From assembly GCA_902792495.1 (NCBI GenBank), contig CADBAC010000149.1:1-8949 (forward strand): a DNA stretch of 8,949 nucleotides. The letters run 5' to 3'. The notes below the pieces were generated by a model. That model had not been told where the DNA came from and searched no databases. It saw nothing but the letters and a program-made list of their open reading frames with translations. A program made the translations under genes and the position numbers. Shown one piece after another: positions 1-6,391 of the stretch; the first letter of the stretch is position 1, and each line of letters starts with the position of its first letter. This DNA is from Ruminococcus flavefaciens. GTDB lineage: Bacteria > Bacillota > Clostridia > Oscillospirales > Ruminococcaceae.

Positions 1-192
1 TTCTACTGCGTATGCACAAAGGATGCCGTTGCTAAGGGCGGAAACGCAGGCAAGATCGTTCGTGAGGTTTCAGCTGTAACAGGCGGTAAGGGCGGCGGAA
101 AGCCCGACGGCGCTATGGCAGGTGCAGGCGACATCACAAAGGTAGACGAAGCACTGGCTAAGTTTGAAGAAATAGTAAAAACTACAAAATAA
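1..192 (+). CDS. alaS: Alanyl-tRNA synthetase, C-terminal end (partial)
   Basis: Only the last 63 codons and the TAA stop are in the window; the frame is open from base 1, so the gene starts upstream. The visible residues include V-T-G-G-K-G-G-G-K-P-D-G-A-M-A-G-A-G, which matches the glycine-rich end of the DHHA1/C-Ala domain of AlaRS (family form G-G-G-G-G-R-P-D-x-A-x-A-G). The segment after it (V-D-E-A-L-A-K-F-E-E) fits the final helix. AlaRS charges tRNA-Ala in the cytoplasm, and this domain helps hold the tRNA and supports editing. No catalytic or editing motif is visible here, so identity rests on the tail alone, but that tail is highly characteristic. An A-rich tract and a GC hairpin follow the stop directly. 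Confidence 0.9.
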   Translation, partial: FYCVCTKDAVAKGGNAGKIVREVSAVTGGKGGGKPDGAMAGAGDITKVDEALAKFEEIVKTTK

Positions 193-210
193 AAAAAGCG
201 GCGAAGCCGC
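187..210 (-). terminator. Intrinsic terminator-like hairpin acting on minus-strand transcripts
   Basis: On the minus strand the sequence reads GCGGC-TTC-GCCGC (complement of 198-210) followed by seven T, an A and four T (complement of 186-197). That is a classical short GC stem plus U-tract. On the plus strand the same hairpin is preceded by A's and not followed by T's, so it is a poor terminator for alaS. No minus-strand gene is visible that would need it. It could stop antisense transcription into alaS, or act weakly in both directions. Confidence 0.55.
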
Positions 211-266
211 ACGGCTGGTTATCAAGAACTTCCCTCGGCTTGACCGACATTATTACTAAACCGTCC

Positions 267-292
267 GTAAAGCATTGCTTCGCTTGCTTTAC
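267..292. repeat. Inverted repeat, 8-bp stem GTAAAGCA/TGCTTTAC
   Basis: GTAAAGCA at 267-274 is the exact reverse complement of TGCTTTAC at 285-292, with a 10-nt loop rich in GCTT. There is no T-tract downstream, so it is not an obvious intrinsic terminator. It belongs to the hairpin cluster between alaS and hinT. Confidence 0.7.
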
Positions 293-301
293 TGCTTTGT
301 C

Positions 302-318
302 AGGGGGCTTTGCCCCCT
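302..318. repeat. Perfect hairpin AGGGGGC-TTT-GCCCCCT
   Basis: A 7-bp perfect stem with a 3-nt loop. A second C-run (CCCCC, 325-329) follows seven bases after the stem, so the G-run at 303-307 could pair with either C-run. No poly-T follows. Confidence 0.75.
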
Positions 319-328
319 CATTCACCCC

Positions 329-363
329 CACCAGAGAGGTCTACACCTCTCTGGACTCTGGTG
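329..363. repeat. Two mutually exclusive inverted repeats
   Basis: Stem A is CCAGAGAGGT (331-340) with ACCTCTCTGG (345-354), 10 bp around a CTAC loop. Stem B is CACCAGAG (329-336) with CTCTGGTG (356-363). Both use bases 331-336, so an RNA can form only one at a time. The right side carries the direct repeat CTCTGG-A-CTCTGG (349-361). This may be a switchable leader structure or simply a duplicated repeat arm. It lies about 50 nt upstream of the hinT start. Confidence 0.65.
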
Positions 364-411
364 ATAGGCGGCTGCGCCGCATATTATGAATTTTTGAAAA
401 GGAGTAAAAAT

Positions 412-765
412 ATGGACTGCTTATTCTGCAAGATAATCGACGGAGAAATACCAAGCACAAAGGTATATGAGGACGAGTATGTTTACGCATTCAAGGACAT
501 CGCTCCCATCGCACCTATGCACATTCTCATAATACCAAAGGTACACATTGCAAGTGCAAATGACATAAACGCAGAGAATTCATCACTGGTTGCCAAGGTT
601 TTCGAGGCAGCAGGAAAGATAGCCAAGGAACAGGGCTGCGAAAGCTACCGCATTATCAACAACTGCGGTGATGATGCAGGTCAGACTGTAAAGCACCTCC
701 ACTTCCACCTTCTCGGCGGCGTAAAAATGGGCTGGGGCCCTGAGTCACTGGGCAAGACCGAATAA
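412..765 (+). CDS. hinT: HIT-family (HinT-type) purine nucleoside phosphoramidase/hydrolase
   Basis: A 117-residue cytoplasmic protein of normal HinT length. The histidine triad H-L-H-F-H-L-L is at residues 95-101, with His95, 97 and 99; in this family it forms a nucleotidyl-His intermediate on AMP-linked substrates. The N-terminus D-C-L-F-C-K-I-I carries the Cys3-x2-Cys6 pair found in zinc-binding HIT proteins, and the G-E-I-P-S and I-I-P-K segments are also typical. The ATG at 412 is chosen because AAAAGGAG (397-404) sits 7 nt upstream and homologues start at this residue. The frame is open further 5' to an ATG at 310, but that stretch is hairpin DNA. The next gene starts 9 nt after the stop, so the two are probably cotranscribed. 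The physiological substrate is unknown, as for most bacterial HinTs. Confidence 0.93.
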   Translation: MDCLFCKIIDGEIPSTKVYEDEYVYAFKDIAPIAPMHILIIPKVHIASANDINAENSSLVAKVFEAAGKIAKEQGCESYRIINNCGDDAGQTVKHLHFHLLGGVKMGWGPESLGKTE

Positions 766-774
766 GGAGGAAAT

Positions 775-1314
775 ATGGCAAATACCTATAAAATGACCAT
801 TGCAGGCCTGGAAAGGGAACTCCCTATCTGTCCTGTAAGCGATAAGCTTGATATTGCTGCATTCGTTATGTTCTCGGATGTTGAAGTTACTGTAAAGTCA
901 GCTGAGGAACTTCTGAAGAAGTGCCCTGACTTCGATATCATCATCACAGCCGAGTCAAAGGGTATACCTCTTGCTTACGAAATGGCAAGACAGAGCGGCA
1001 AAAACTACGTTGTAGCAAGAAAGTCCGTTAAGCTGTACATGACTGACCCTGTTGAAGTTGAGGTCAAGTCCATAACAACAGCAGATGTGCAGAAGCTTTA
1101 TCTGGCAGCAGACAAGGCCGCAATGCTGAAAGGAAAGAAAGTCCTTATCGTTGACGATGTTATCAGCACAGGAGAATCTCTCAAGGCGCTTGAGACACTT
1201 ACAGCGGCAGCAGGCGGCAATATAGCAGGAGAGGCAGCAGTCCTCGCAGAGGGCGACGCAGCCGACAGAGACGATATTATCTTCCTCGAGAAATTACCGC
1301 TCTTCTTCAAATAA
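775..1314 (+). CDS. Phosphoribosyltransferase, adenine phosphoribosyltransferase-like
   Basis: A 179-residue cytoplasmic type I phosphoribosyltransferase. The PRPP-binding motif V-L-I-V-D-D-V-I-S-T-G-E-S lies at residues 123-135, with the acidic pair Asp127-Asp128 and the T-G-E-S phosphate loop. The segment I-I-T-A-E-S-K-G-I-P-L-A near residues 56-67 matches the family's first PRPP/pyrophosphate loop region. Family members transfer a purine base onto PRPP to give the nucleotide and pyrophosphate. Apt is the closest match in overall layout, but xanthine or regulatory (PurR-like) relatives cannot be excluded by eye, so no symbol is given. AAGGAGG (764-770) lies 4 nt from the ATG and overlaps the hinT stop, which suggests tight coupling with the neighbouring nucleotide hydrolase. 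Confidence 0.85.
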   Translation: MANTYKMTIAGLERELPICPVSDKLDIAAFVMFSDVEVTVKSAEELLKKCPDFDIIITAESKGIPLAYEMARQSGKNYVVARKSVKLYMTDPVEVEVKSITTADVQKLYLAADKAAMLKGKKVLIVDDVISTGESLKALETLTAAAGGNIAGEAAVLAEGDAADRDDIIFLEKLPLFFK

Positions 1315-1324
1315 GGTCAATAAT

Positions 1325-3376
1325 ATGAAGCGAAAAATGATCGGAGCGGCAGCAGCATATATGTCGGGATCATTCTTCGCTTCCTTTTTTAACGATGTAC
1401 GTGCGTGGCTGATAGGTGCGGCGGCGGTGGCAATGGTGCTGATCTTCGGCGGAAAACGTGGCTGGAAGCGGACCGACTTCCTGCTGTCGGGAATTGCTTT
1501 TACTGTTGGTATAGCTTTGTACTCGGCGTATACTGCTGTGTGCTATAAGCCTGTAGTGGCATATGACGGAACAGATGGCAGCTTTACCGGGAGCATTACC
1601 GAAATTACCCGATATGACAGCAACAGGGCAGGATATGTGCTGAAAGGCCGCATAAACGGTGTGACCGATGCGAAGATAACTTATTTCGGATACGATCCCG
1701 ATGCACGTTACGGCGATACTGTAAGTATAGAAAAATGTACTTTCCGTAAACCAAACAATGACTACATTTTCAACAGCGAGTTATATTACAAGGCGGACGG
1801 GATATTCCTCTCGGCGGCTTCCGCTGAGAATGTCCGCATAACTCACACCCATACCCGTTTCATCAGAAACAAGCTGGCCGACTTCCGCAGCTATATGACC
1901 GAAAGGCTGAAAGCGGAGACAGATGAGGATGTGGGAAGCTTTCTCGCAGGCATGATTTTCGGCGAGAAACGTGAACTTGACAGCGACATAAAGACTTCGC
2001 TCTACCGCAGCGGTATCGGCCATATCCTTGCGGTTTCGGGACTTCATGTGTCTATCATCGCACTTCTGCTCATGAGCGTACTGAAGAAGGCAAACGTGAA
2101 CAGATTTGTTTCATACGGCATAATGAACGTGATGCTGATATCATTTGTGGCTATGGCGAATTATCCCGTTTCCGCCATACGTGCCGCAATAATGATGGAC
2201 CTGTTTCACGGCGCAAGGCTGATACGCAGGCAGAATAATTCCCTGAATTCGCTTGCCATAGCGTCACTGATAATACTGACAGCACAGCCCTACGCTATAT
2301 TCGATGCAGGCTTTCTGCTGTCGGTGTCGGGCACATTCGGAATCGCCGTGTTTGCCCCGTTCATGACAAAGAACATGAAATATGAGACCATACCGCAGAT
2401 AATCGCAAAGGACCTGATAACTGCCCTTTGCACTTCGGTGTCCGTCTTTCCCATAAGCATGATATTCTTCGACGAGACATCAATGATATCGCCGGCAGCA
2501 AATGTTCTGCTTGTGCCGCTGTGCACCATATCAATGATAAACGGCCTTATCTTTGTCATCACAGGCGGAGTGCTTCCTATCCTCTATCCGGCAAAGATAT
2601 TCACAGGCTTCGTCATTGCCGTAAGCCGCAGGCTTGCCGATGTACGGCTTTTTCATCTGCCCCACGGCTCTGACTTTACGGCACAGCTGCTCGTATTTCT
2701 CGGATCTGCCGTGCTGGGAGTGTACTTCATCGCACATTCCCGTAAAGCCGTGGCGGTTTCAGCAGCTTTAGCGGCTGCGATCTACGGCCTGACCGCAGCT
2801 TCAATTATGCACATTCACAGGAATGAACTGACAGTTGCGGTCGTGGGCAAGGGGAAGAATGCCGCAGCTGTGATCACATATCAAGGCACAGCTGATGTTA
2901 TCGACCTGACAGGGCATTACAAGAATCCCCGATATGTTCAGCGGTATCTTACTGTCAACGGCTATGACAATGTGTCACATCTGGTGCTGACGAAAAAGGC
3001 GGAGGAGCGTTATCAATCCTATCTGGACGAATTCGGTTTCATCAGCATATCGGAGAAAATGTTCATGGCGGACGGTGATGAAGTACGGGACGGCGGAGTT
3101 TATCTCTTTGACAAGGACGGCTTTTCCATTGAAAGGGACGCATACACCATAACCTACAGCAGCGGTGTACTCACTGTCAGCGGAACGGGCGGCGATGTCA
3201 CCTTCCTGACCGCACAGGCCGATATCCCCGAAACAAGCAGCTATACCATACGCTGCGGAAGCAAGGCCGAAAGTATAGCCGTGCCTTCGGGAGTGAATGA
3301 TATAATGCTGGACGACCATAACAATTGTTTTGAAATGATACTGTCGGAAAACGGCAGCAGTATAAGGAGTTTGTAA
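1325..3376 (+). CDS. comEC: ComEC/Rec2 DNA-uptake channel with degenerate C-terminal domain
   Basis: A 683-residue polytopic membrane protein. Hydrophobic segments near residues 7-60 flank an N-terminal DUF4131/OB-like region (about 75-180). The Competence domain runs from about 195 to 480, with the hallmark G-I-G-H-I-L-A-V-S-G-L-H at 230-241 and many transmembrane helices. ComEC carries single-stranded DNA across the cytoplasmic membrane during transformation. The region from about residue 500 aligns in layout with the metallo-beta-lactamase-like domain of long ComECs, but the metal ligands are gone: V-G-K-G-K-N replaces V-G-Q-G-D-A, and L-V-L-T-K-K-A-E-E-R (553-562) replaces the L-T-H-x-x-x-D-H motif. 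The ribosome binding site is weak (AAGG at 1313-1316). The TAA stop overlaps the holA ATG by 1 nt, and comEC-holA is a common order in Firmicutes. Confidence 0.9.
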   Translation: MKRKMIGAAAAYMSGSFFASFFNDVRAWLIGAAAVAMVLIFGGKRGWKRTDFLLSGIAFTVGIALYSAYTAVCYKPVVAYDGTDGSFTGSITEITRYDSNRAGYVLKGRINGVTDAKITYFGYDPDARYGDTVSIEKCTFRKPNNDYIFNSELYYKADGIFLSAASAENVRITHTHTRFIRNKLADFRSYMTERLKAETDEDVGSFLAGMIFGEKRELDSDIKTSLYRSGIGHILAVSGLHVSIIALLLMSVLKKANVNRFVSYGIMNVMLISFVAMANYPVSAIRAAIMMDLFHGARLIRRQNNSLNSLAIASLIILTAQPYAIFDAGFLLSVSGTFGIAVFAPFMTKNMKYETIPQIIAKDLITALCTSVSVFPISMIFFDETSMISPAANVLLVPLCTISMINGLIFVITGGVLPILYPAKIFTGFVIAVSRRLADVRLFHLPHGSDFTAQLLVFLGSAVLGVYFIAHSRKAVAVSAALAAAIYGLTAASIMHIHRNELTVAVVGKGKNAAAVITYQGTADVIDLTGHYKNPRYVQRYLTVNGYDNVSHLVLTKKAEERYQSYLDEFGFISISEKMFMADGDEVRDGGVYLFDKDGFSIERDAYTITYSSGVLTVSGTGGDVTFLTAQADIPETSSYTIRCGSKAESIAVPSGVNDIMLDDHNNCFEMILSENGSSIRSL

Positions 3377-4476
3377 TGCCTCAGACTGACCCAAAAGGAT
3401 TAACGGCAAAGCTCAGAAAAGGTGAGCTTGATAATATATACTACATCTACGGACAGAATATCCCCGAGGTGGATAAGCTGACAAAGCTGATAATAAAGGC
3501 GGCTGTCGGCGATAACGAGGAATTTGCCCTGACCCGTCTCGAAGGACGTTATCTTGACTTTTCCGAGCTGTATGACATGGTGCAGATGATGCCCATGATG
3601 TCGGAGTACAACTGCATCCTCATCAACGACTATAACTGCGAGCGTCCCCGTGAGAATATGGCAGGTCTGAGGGCTGACGATATCACAAAAAAACTGCTGG
3701 AAGCTATAAAGGATGTGCCTCCGCAGACAGTGGTGATATTTAACGTCACAGGCTTTGAGATAGCCATAAAGTACGATTACAAGGCGAAACAGAACGTCAT
3801 CAGGGACAAGAACAAAAAGCTTGCGGATTTTGCCGCAAAGCACGGCACGGCTGTGGAATGTCCGGTAAAGACAGCTCAGGATATGGCTAAGGATATCGCC
3901 TCGGCTGTATCGGCAAGGGGAGGCTTTATCTCCATAAATGCGGCCCGTGAACTGGCTGAACTTTGTCAGTGCGATACCCTTACTATCAAAAATGAGATAG
4001 ACAAGCTTTGCTCCTATGCCGGCAGTAAGGAGATAACCTCTGAACTGATAGGTGACATGGTACACCACGAAAGCGGAGTTACCGCCTATAATCTGGCAAG
4101 CGCAGTTGCGGCTTCCGACAGGAAAACTGCCTTTGAAGCCATGGACGAACTGATGGCGGACAAAGATAACCGAGGTGCGGTTCTTGCGGCTATAACATCT
4201 GCATTCCTCGATATGTACCGTGTTCAGGCGGCAAGAAGATGCGGCAAGTACGCTGACGCTGTAAAGCAGGATTTCGCCTACTATAACCGTGGATTCGCTA
4301 TCGACAAACTCTACAAGGGCGGAGCGACGATGAGCCTTGAAAGGCTGAGGAAATGCATAAAGATACTGAGAGACACTAACATAAAGCTGAATTCATCAGG
4401 CGGAAACGAGAAGATAATGCTGGAGCAGATGGTGACTGCTATGCTCATTTCCGACGATCGGCGGAGGACTAAATGA
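3376..4476 (+). CDS. holA: DNA polymerase III subunit delta
   Basis: A 366-residue protein, near the usual 330-350 of the family. It is the clamp-loader subunit that opens the sliding clamp during replication. The N-terminus has Y-Y-I-Y-G-Q at residues 21-26, where delta subunits carry a degenerate Walker-A strand; this subunit does not hydrolyse ATP. The middle segment I-A-S-A-V-S-A-R-G-G with E-L-A-E-L-C fits the lid domain. The segment near residues 235-290 (L-A-S-A-V-A-A-S-D, then R-G-A-V-L-A-A-I-T-S-A-F) fits the C-terminal helical collar that joins the clamp-loader ring. AAGGAG (3364-3369) is 6 nt from the ATG inside the comEC tail, and the stop overlaps the next gene in an ATGA. The identity is supported both by the domain pattern and by the position after comEC. 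Confidence 0.88.
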   Translation: MPQTDPKGLTAKLRKGELDNIYYIYGQNIPEVDKLTKLIIKAAVGDNEEFALTRLEGRYLDFSELYDMVQMMPMMSEYNCILINDYNCERPRENMAGLRADDITKKLLEAIKDVPPQTVVIFNVTGFEIAIKYDYKAKQNVIRDKNKKLADFAAKHGTAVECPVKTAQDMAKDIASAVSARGGFISINAARELAELCQCDTLTIKNEIDKLCSYAGSKEITSELIGDMVHHESGVTAYNLASAVAASDRKTAFEAMDELMADKDNRGAVLAAITSAFLDMYRVQAARRCGKYADAVKQDFAYYNRGFAIDKLYKGGATMSLERLRKCIKILRDTNIKLNSSGGNEKIMLEQMVTAMLISDDRRRTK

Positions 4477-5015
4477 TTAAGATAGATGAAGCTATAATAG
4501 TTGAGGGCAAGTACGACAAGATAAAGCTCTCATCACTGGTTGACGCTGTTATAATAGTGACAAACGGTTTCAGCATATTCAAGGATAACGAAAAGCTGGT
4601 ACTGATCCGCTATTACGCGAAGAAAACGGGTATAATCATACTCACCGATTCCGACAGCGCAGGCAACATCCCCGATATCTTCGGCAAGGAAAAGCGCAAG
4701 ACAAAGCCTTCTGCTGAGGGCAAGCTGGGTGTTGAAGGCATAAACTCAAAGCTTATCATGGAGGCTTTTGAAAAGGCAGGCATAACCGCTTCACACAGCG
4801 GGAAAAGGTCGGATATCACAAAGCTTACTCTGTATGAACTGGGACTCAGCGGCGGCAGCAACAGCCGTGAACTGAGGGAAAAGCTACAGGTAAGCCTGGG
4901 ACTTCCGAGACTGCTTTCGGCTTCGGCGCTGGTGGAGGTGCTGTGTACCATGATGAACAGCGATGAACTGGCTGAAGCTGTGGCAAAGGTGAAGGAGGGA
5001 TCTGATGATATATAG
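4473..5015 (+). CDS. Toprim protein, RNase M5-like (DUF4093 C-terminus)
   Basis: A 180-residue cytoplasmic protein. A Toprim domain starts at once: I-I-V-E-G-K has catalytic Glu11, and L-T-D-S-D-S-A-G has the metal-binding Asp59/Asp61. K-L-G-V-E-G (84-89) matches the conserved G-V-E-H/G motif of RNase M5, and E-L-G-L-S-G-G (122-128) with S-R-E-L-R-E-K-L matches the DUF4093 C-terminal domain. RNase M5 (rnmV) matures 5S rRNA in Firmicutes. As I recall the clostridial relatives, about 20 residues (an I-R-N-containing helix and a strand) lie between D-S-D-x-A-G and I-P-D-I-x-G-K-E-K-R-K. Here the two motifs are adjacent (61-76). The role could therefore be RNase M5 or a diverged paralogue. The start overlaps holA in ATGA, with GGAGG at 4463-4467. 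Confidence 0.78.
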   Translation: MIKIDEAIIVEGKYDKIKLSSLVDAVIIVTNGFSIFKDNEKLVLIRYYAKKTGIIILTDSDSAGNIPDIFGKEKRKTKPSAEGKLGVEGINSKLIMEAFEKAGITASHSGKRSDITKLTLYELGLSGGSNSRELREKLQVSLGLPRLLSASALVEVLCTMMNSDELAEAVAKVKEGSDDI

Positions 5016-6381
5016 CAGTCTGCTGTATATTTACGGCTTCCTTCCGCTTTCACTGCTGATATTCAGCGCTGTCCCGAAAAAACACCGTGAAGCGGTGCTT
5101 CTGGGGCTTAGCGGTATATTCTGTGCGTCGTTCGGACTTTATTACCTCATATTCATGGCAGGCTATGTTCTGCTCAACTATACCATGTGCAGGATAACCG
5201 AGTTCCTGAAAAGCAAAAAGAGCATAGCGGAAGTGGCAGTAGCTTCAACGGTGATAATCGATATAACGGTGCTCTTTTCGTTCAGAGTGCCCTATATGAG
5301 CTGGTTTGCAGGGATGATACGTGCTCCCGGGGGATTTTATGCGGCAGGCATATCCCTGTTCACGCTTTCGGTCATCGGCACATTGGTTGACGTTTACAAG
5401 GGCAATGACAAAGCGGAAAAGAATATCATCCGCTACGCTCTGTACATCATGTTTTTCCCGAGACTTCTCATGGGGCCTGTTATGCGCTACAGCACATTCC
5501 GCAAAGCTATGTCACATCCTCAGACAGGGCTTGCACAGACAGGCAAGGGGCTGGCAGTCTTTGGAAAGGGACTTGCAAAGAAAGTGCTGATAGCGGATAC
5601 GCTTTTCATGCTGTATTCGGATGTTACGGTTTCTGAGTGGACGAAAGTACCTGCCGTGAATGTGCTTCTGGGCATATCAGCATATCTTTTCGGAATATAC
5701 TTCGAGATGTCGGGCATCGCTGATATGGGCGCAGGAAGTGCTATCTGCTTTGGTTTCCGCTTCCCTGAATGTTTCAGATATCCCATATTCAGCAAGAGGA
5801 TAAACTATTACGCTATGAGATGGAACACACCTGTTGTGATGTGGTTCAAAAGGTACATCTCATGGCCGCTTACCACATCCGCAGGCAACGTCATAGCAAG
5901 GATCGCATTATTCCTTCTGACATGGGCACTCATTGGTTTCTGGTATAAATTTGACATGAGCGGTATCGTGGCCGGCATAATTCTTGGTGCGGCGATACTC
6001 ATAGAAAGCAGACTGCGAAGCAGGAACACACTGAAGATCACAGGAGTTGTGTACACGCTTATCATCGCAGGGATATGTGCGTTCATATTCTCGCAGACAA
6101 GCGCACATGAACTTTTCCGCAATCTTGGTTCTCTGATAGGACTGGACGGACTGGCCGATTCTTCGTCGCTTTATCTGTTGAAAGAGTACACACTGATACT
6201 TCTTGCTGCGGCATTCTTCTCGACCGGAATTGCCCAAAAGCTGATCGGAAGAGCGTCGAAACTGAAATTCGCCGACAAGCTTTTCTGGTTCATACCTGCT
6301 GCTGTGGTTTGTGTGCTTGTGGTCTGCACTGCCATGATAGCGTCAGGAGGCAGTTCGGAACAGCTTTTTATAAAACTGTAA
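5005..6381 (+). CDS. MBOAT-family membrane O-acyltransferase homologue lacking the signature histidines
   Basis: A 458-residue protein with about ten hydrophobic segments. The MBOAT fold is supported by Y-I-M-F-F-P-R-L-L-M-G-P-V-M-R-Y (near residues 146-161), equivalent to F-P-x-L-x-x-G-P-I-x-R-Y in AlgI/DltB proteins, by the following cluster K-G-L-A-K-K, and by W-F-K-R-Y-I-S-W-P-L. AlgI-type proteins pass acyl groups across the membrane to an extracytoplasmic partner. Canonical R-W-H reads R-W-N (Asn274), and the W-H-G of the catalytic His reads F-W-Y-K (Tyr314). Transport or transfer activity is therefore uncertain. It starts inside the previous gene (11-nt overlap) with a strong AAGGAGG at 4992-4998. 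The DHHW partner follows after 10 nt, which is the usual pairing for this family. Confidence 0.85.
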   Translation: MIYSSLLYIYGFLPLSLLIFSAVPKKHREAVLLGLSGIFCASFGLYYLIFMAGYVLLNYTMCRITEFLKSKKSIAEVAVASTVIIDITVLFSFRVPYMSWFAGMIRAPGGFYAAGISLFTLSVIGTLVDVYKGNDKAEKNIIRYALYIMFFPRLLMGPVMRYSTFRKAMSHPQTGLAQTGKGLAVFGKGLAKKVLIADTLFMLYSDVTVSEWTKVPAVNVLLGISAYLFGIYFEMSGIADMGAGSAICFGFRFPECFRYPIFSKRINYYAMRWNTPVVMWFKRYISWPLTTSAGNVIARIALFLLTWALIGFWYKFDMSGIVAGIILGAAILIESRLRSRNTLKITGVVYTLIIAGICAFIFSQTSAHELFRNLGSLIGLDGLADSSSLYLLKEYTLILLAAAFFSTGIAQKLIGRASKLKFADKLFWFIPAAVVCVLVVCTAMIASGGSSEQLFIKL

Positions 6382-6391
6382 GGAGGTCACC

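Larger units (their letters stand above)
198..380. repeat. Hairpin-dense intergenic element between alaS and hinT
   Basis: This 183-bp non-coding stretch is bounded by two near-identical hairpins, GCGGC-GAA-GCCGC at 198-210 and GCGGC-TGC-GCCGC at 368-380. Between them lie at least three more perfect inverted repeats (267-292, 302-318, 331-354), plus an alternative stem at 329-336/356-363. No start codon with a ribosome binding site and no coding-like frame is present apart from an upstream extension of the hinT frame. Such hairpin clusters are common between genes in Ruminococcus-type genomes. A mobile, MITE-like origin, an RNA-processing or stability role, or a leader RNA for hinT are all possible. 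No confident sigma-70 promoter was found here. Confidence 0.6.

Noticed and set aside
240..268. TTGACC at 240-245 as a -35 element of a hinT promoter
   Set aside because: At a 17-nt spacing the -10 would be GTCCGT, which is not promoter-like, and the AT-rich TATTACTAA lies too close.
198..380. CRISPR array or riboswitch in the hairpin-rich spacer
   Set aside because: The repeats are inverted, not regularly spaced direct repeats, and no known riboswitch core was recognised.
310..411. 34-residue N-terminal extension of the HIT protein from an ATG at 310
   Set aside because: It translates the hairpin repeats (proline-rich, low complexity), has no ribosome binding site, and would add residues not found in HinT proteins. 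The ATG at 412 has a good AAAAGGAG.
3400..4068. 222-codon open frame on the minus strand inside holA
   Set aside because: It is antisense to a well-supported holA, rich in His/Cys/Tyr as expected of a shadow frame, and no domain was recognised.
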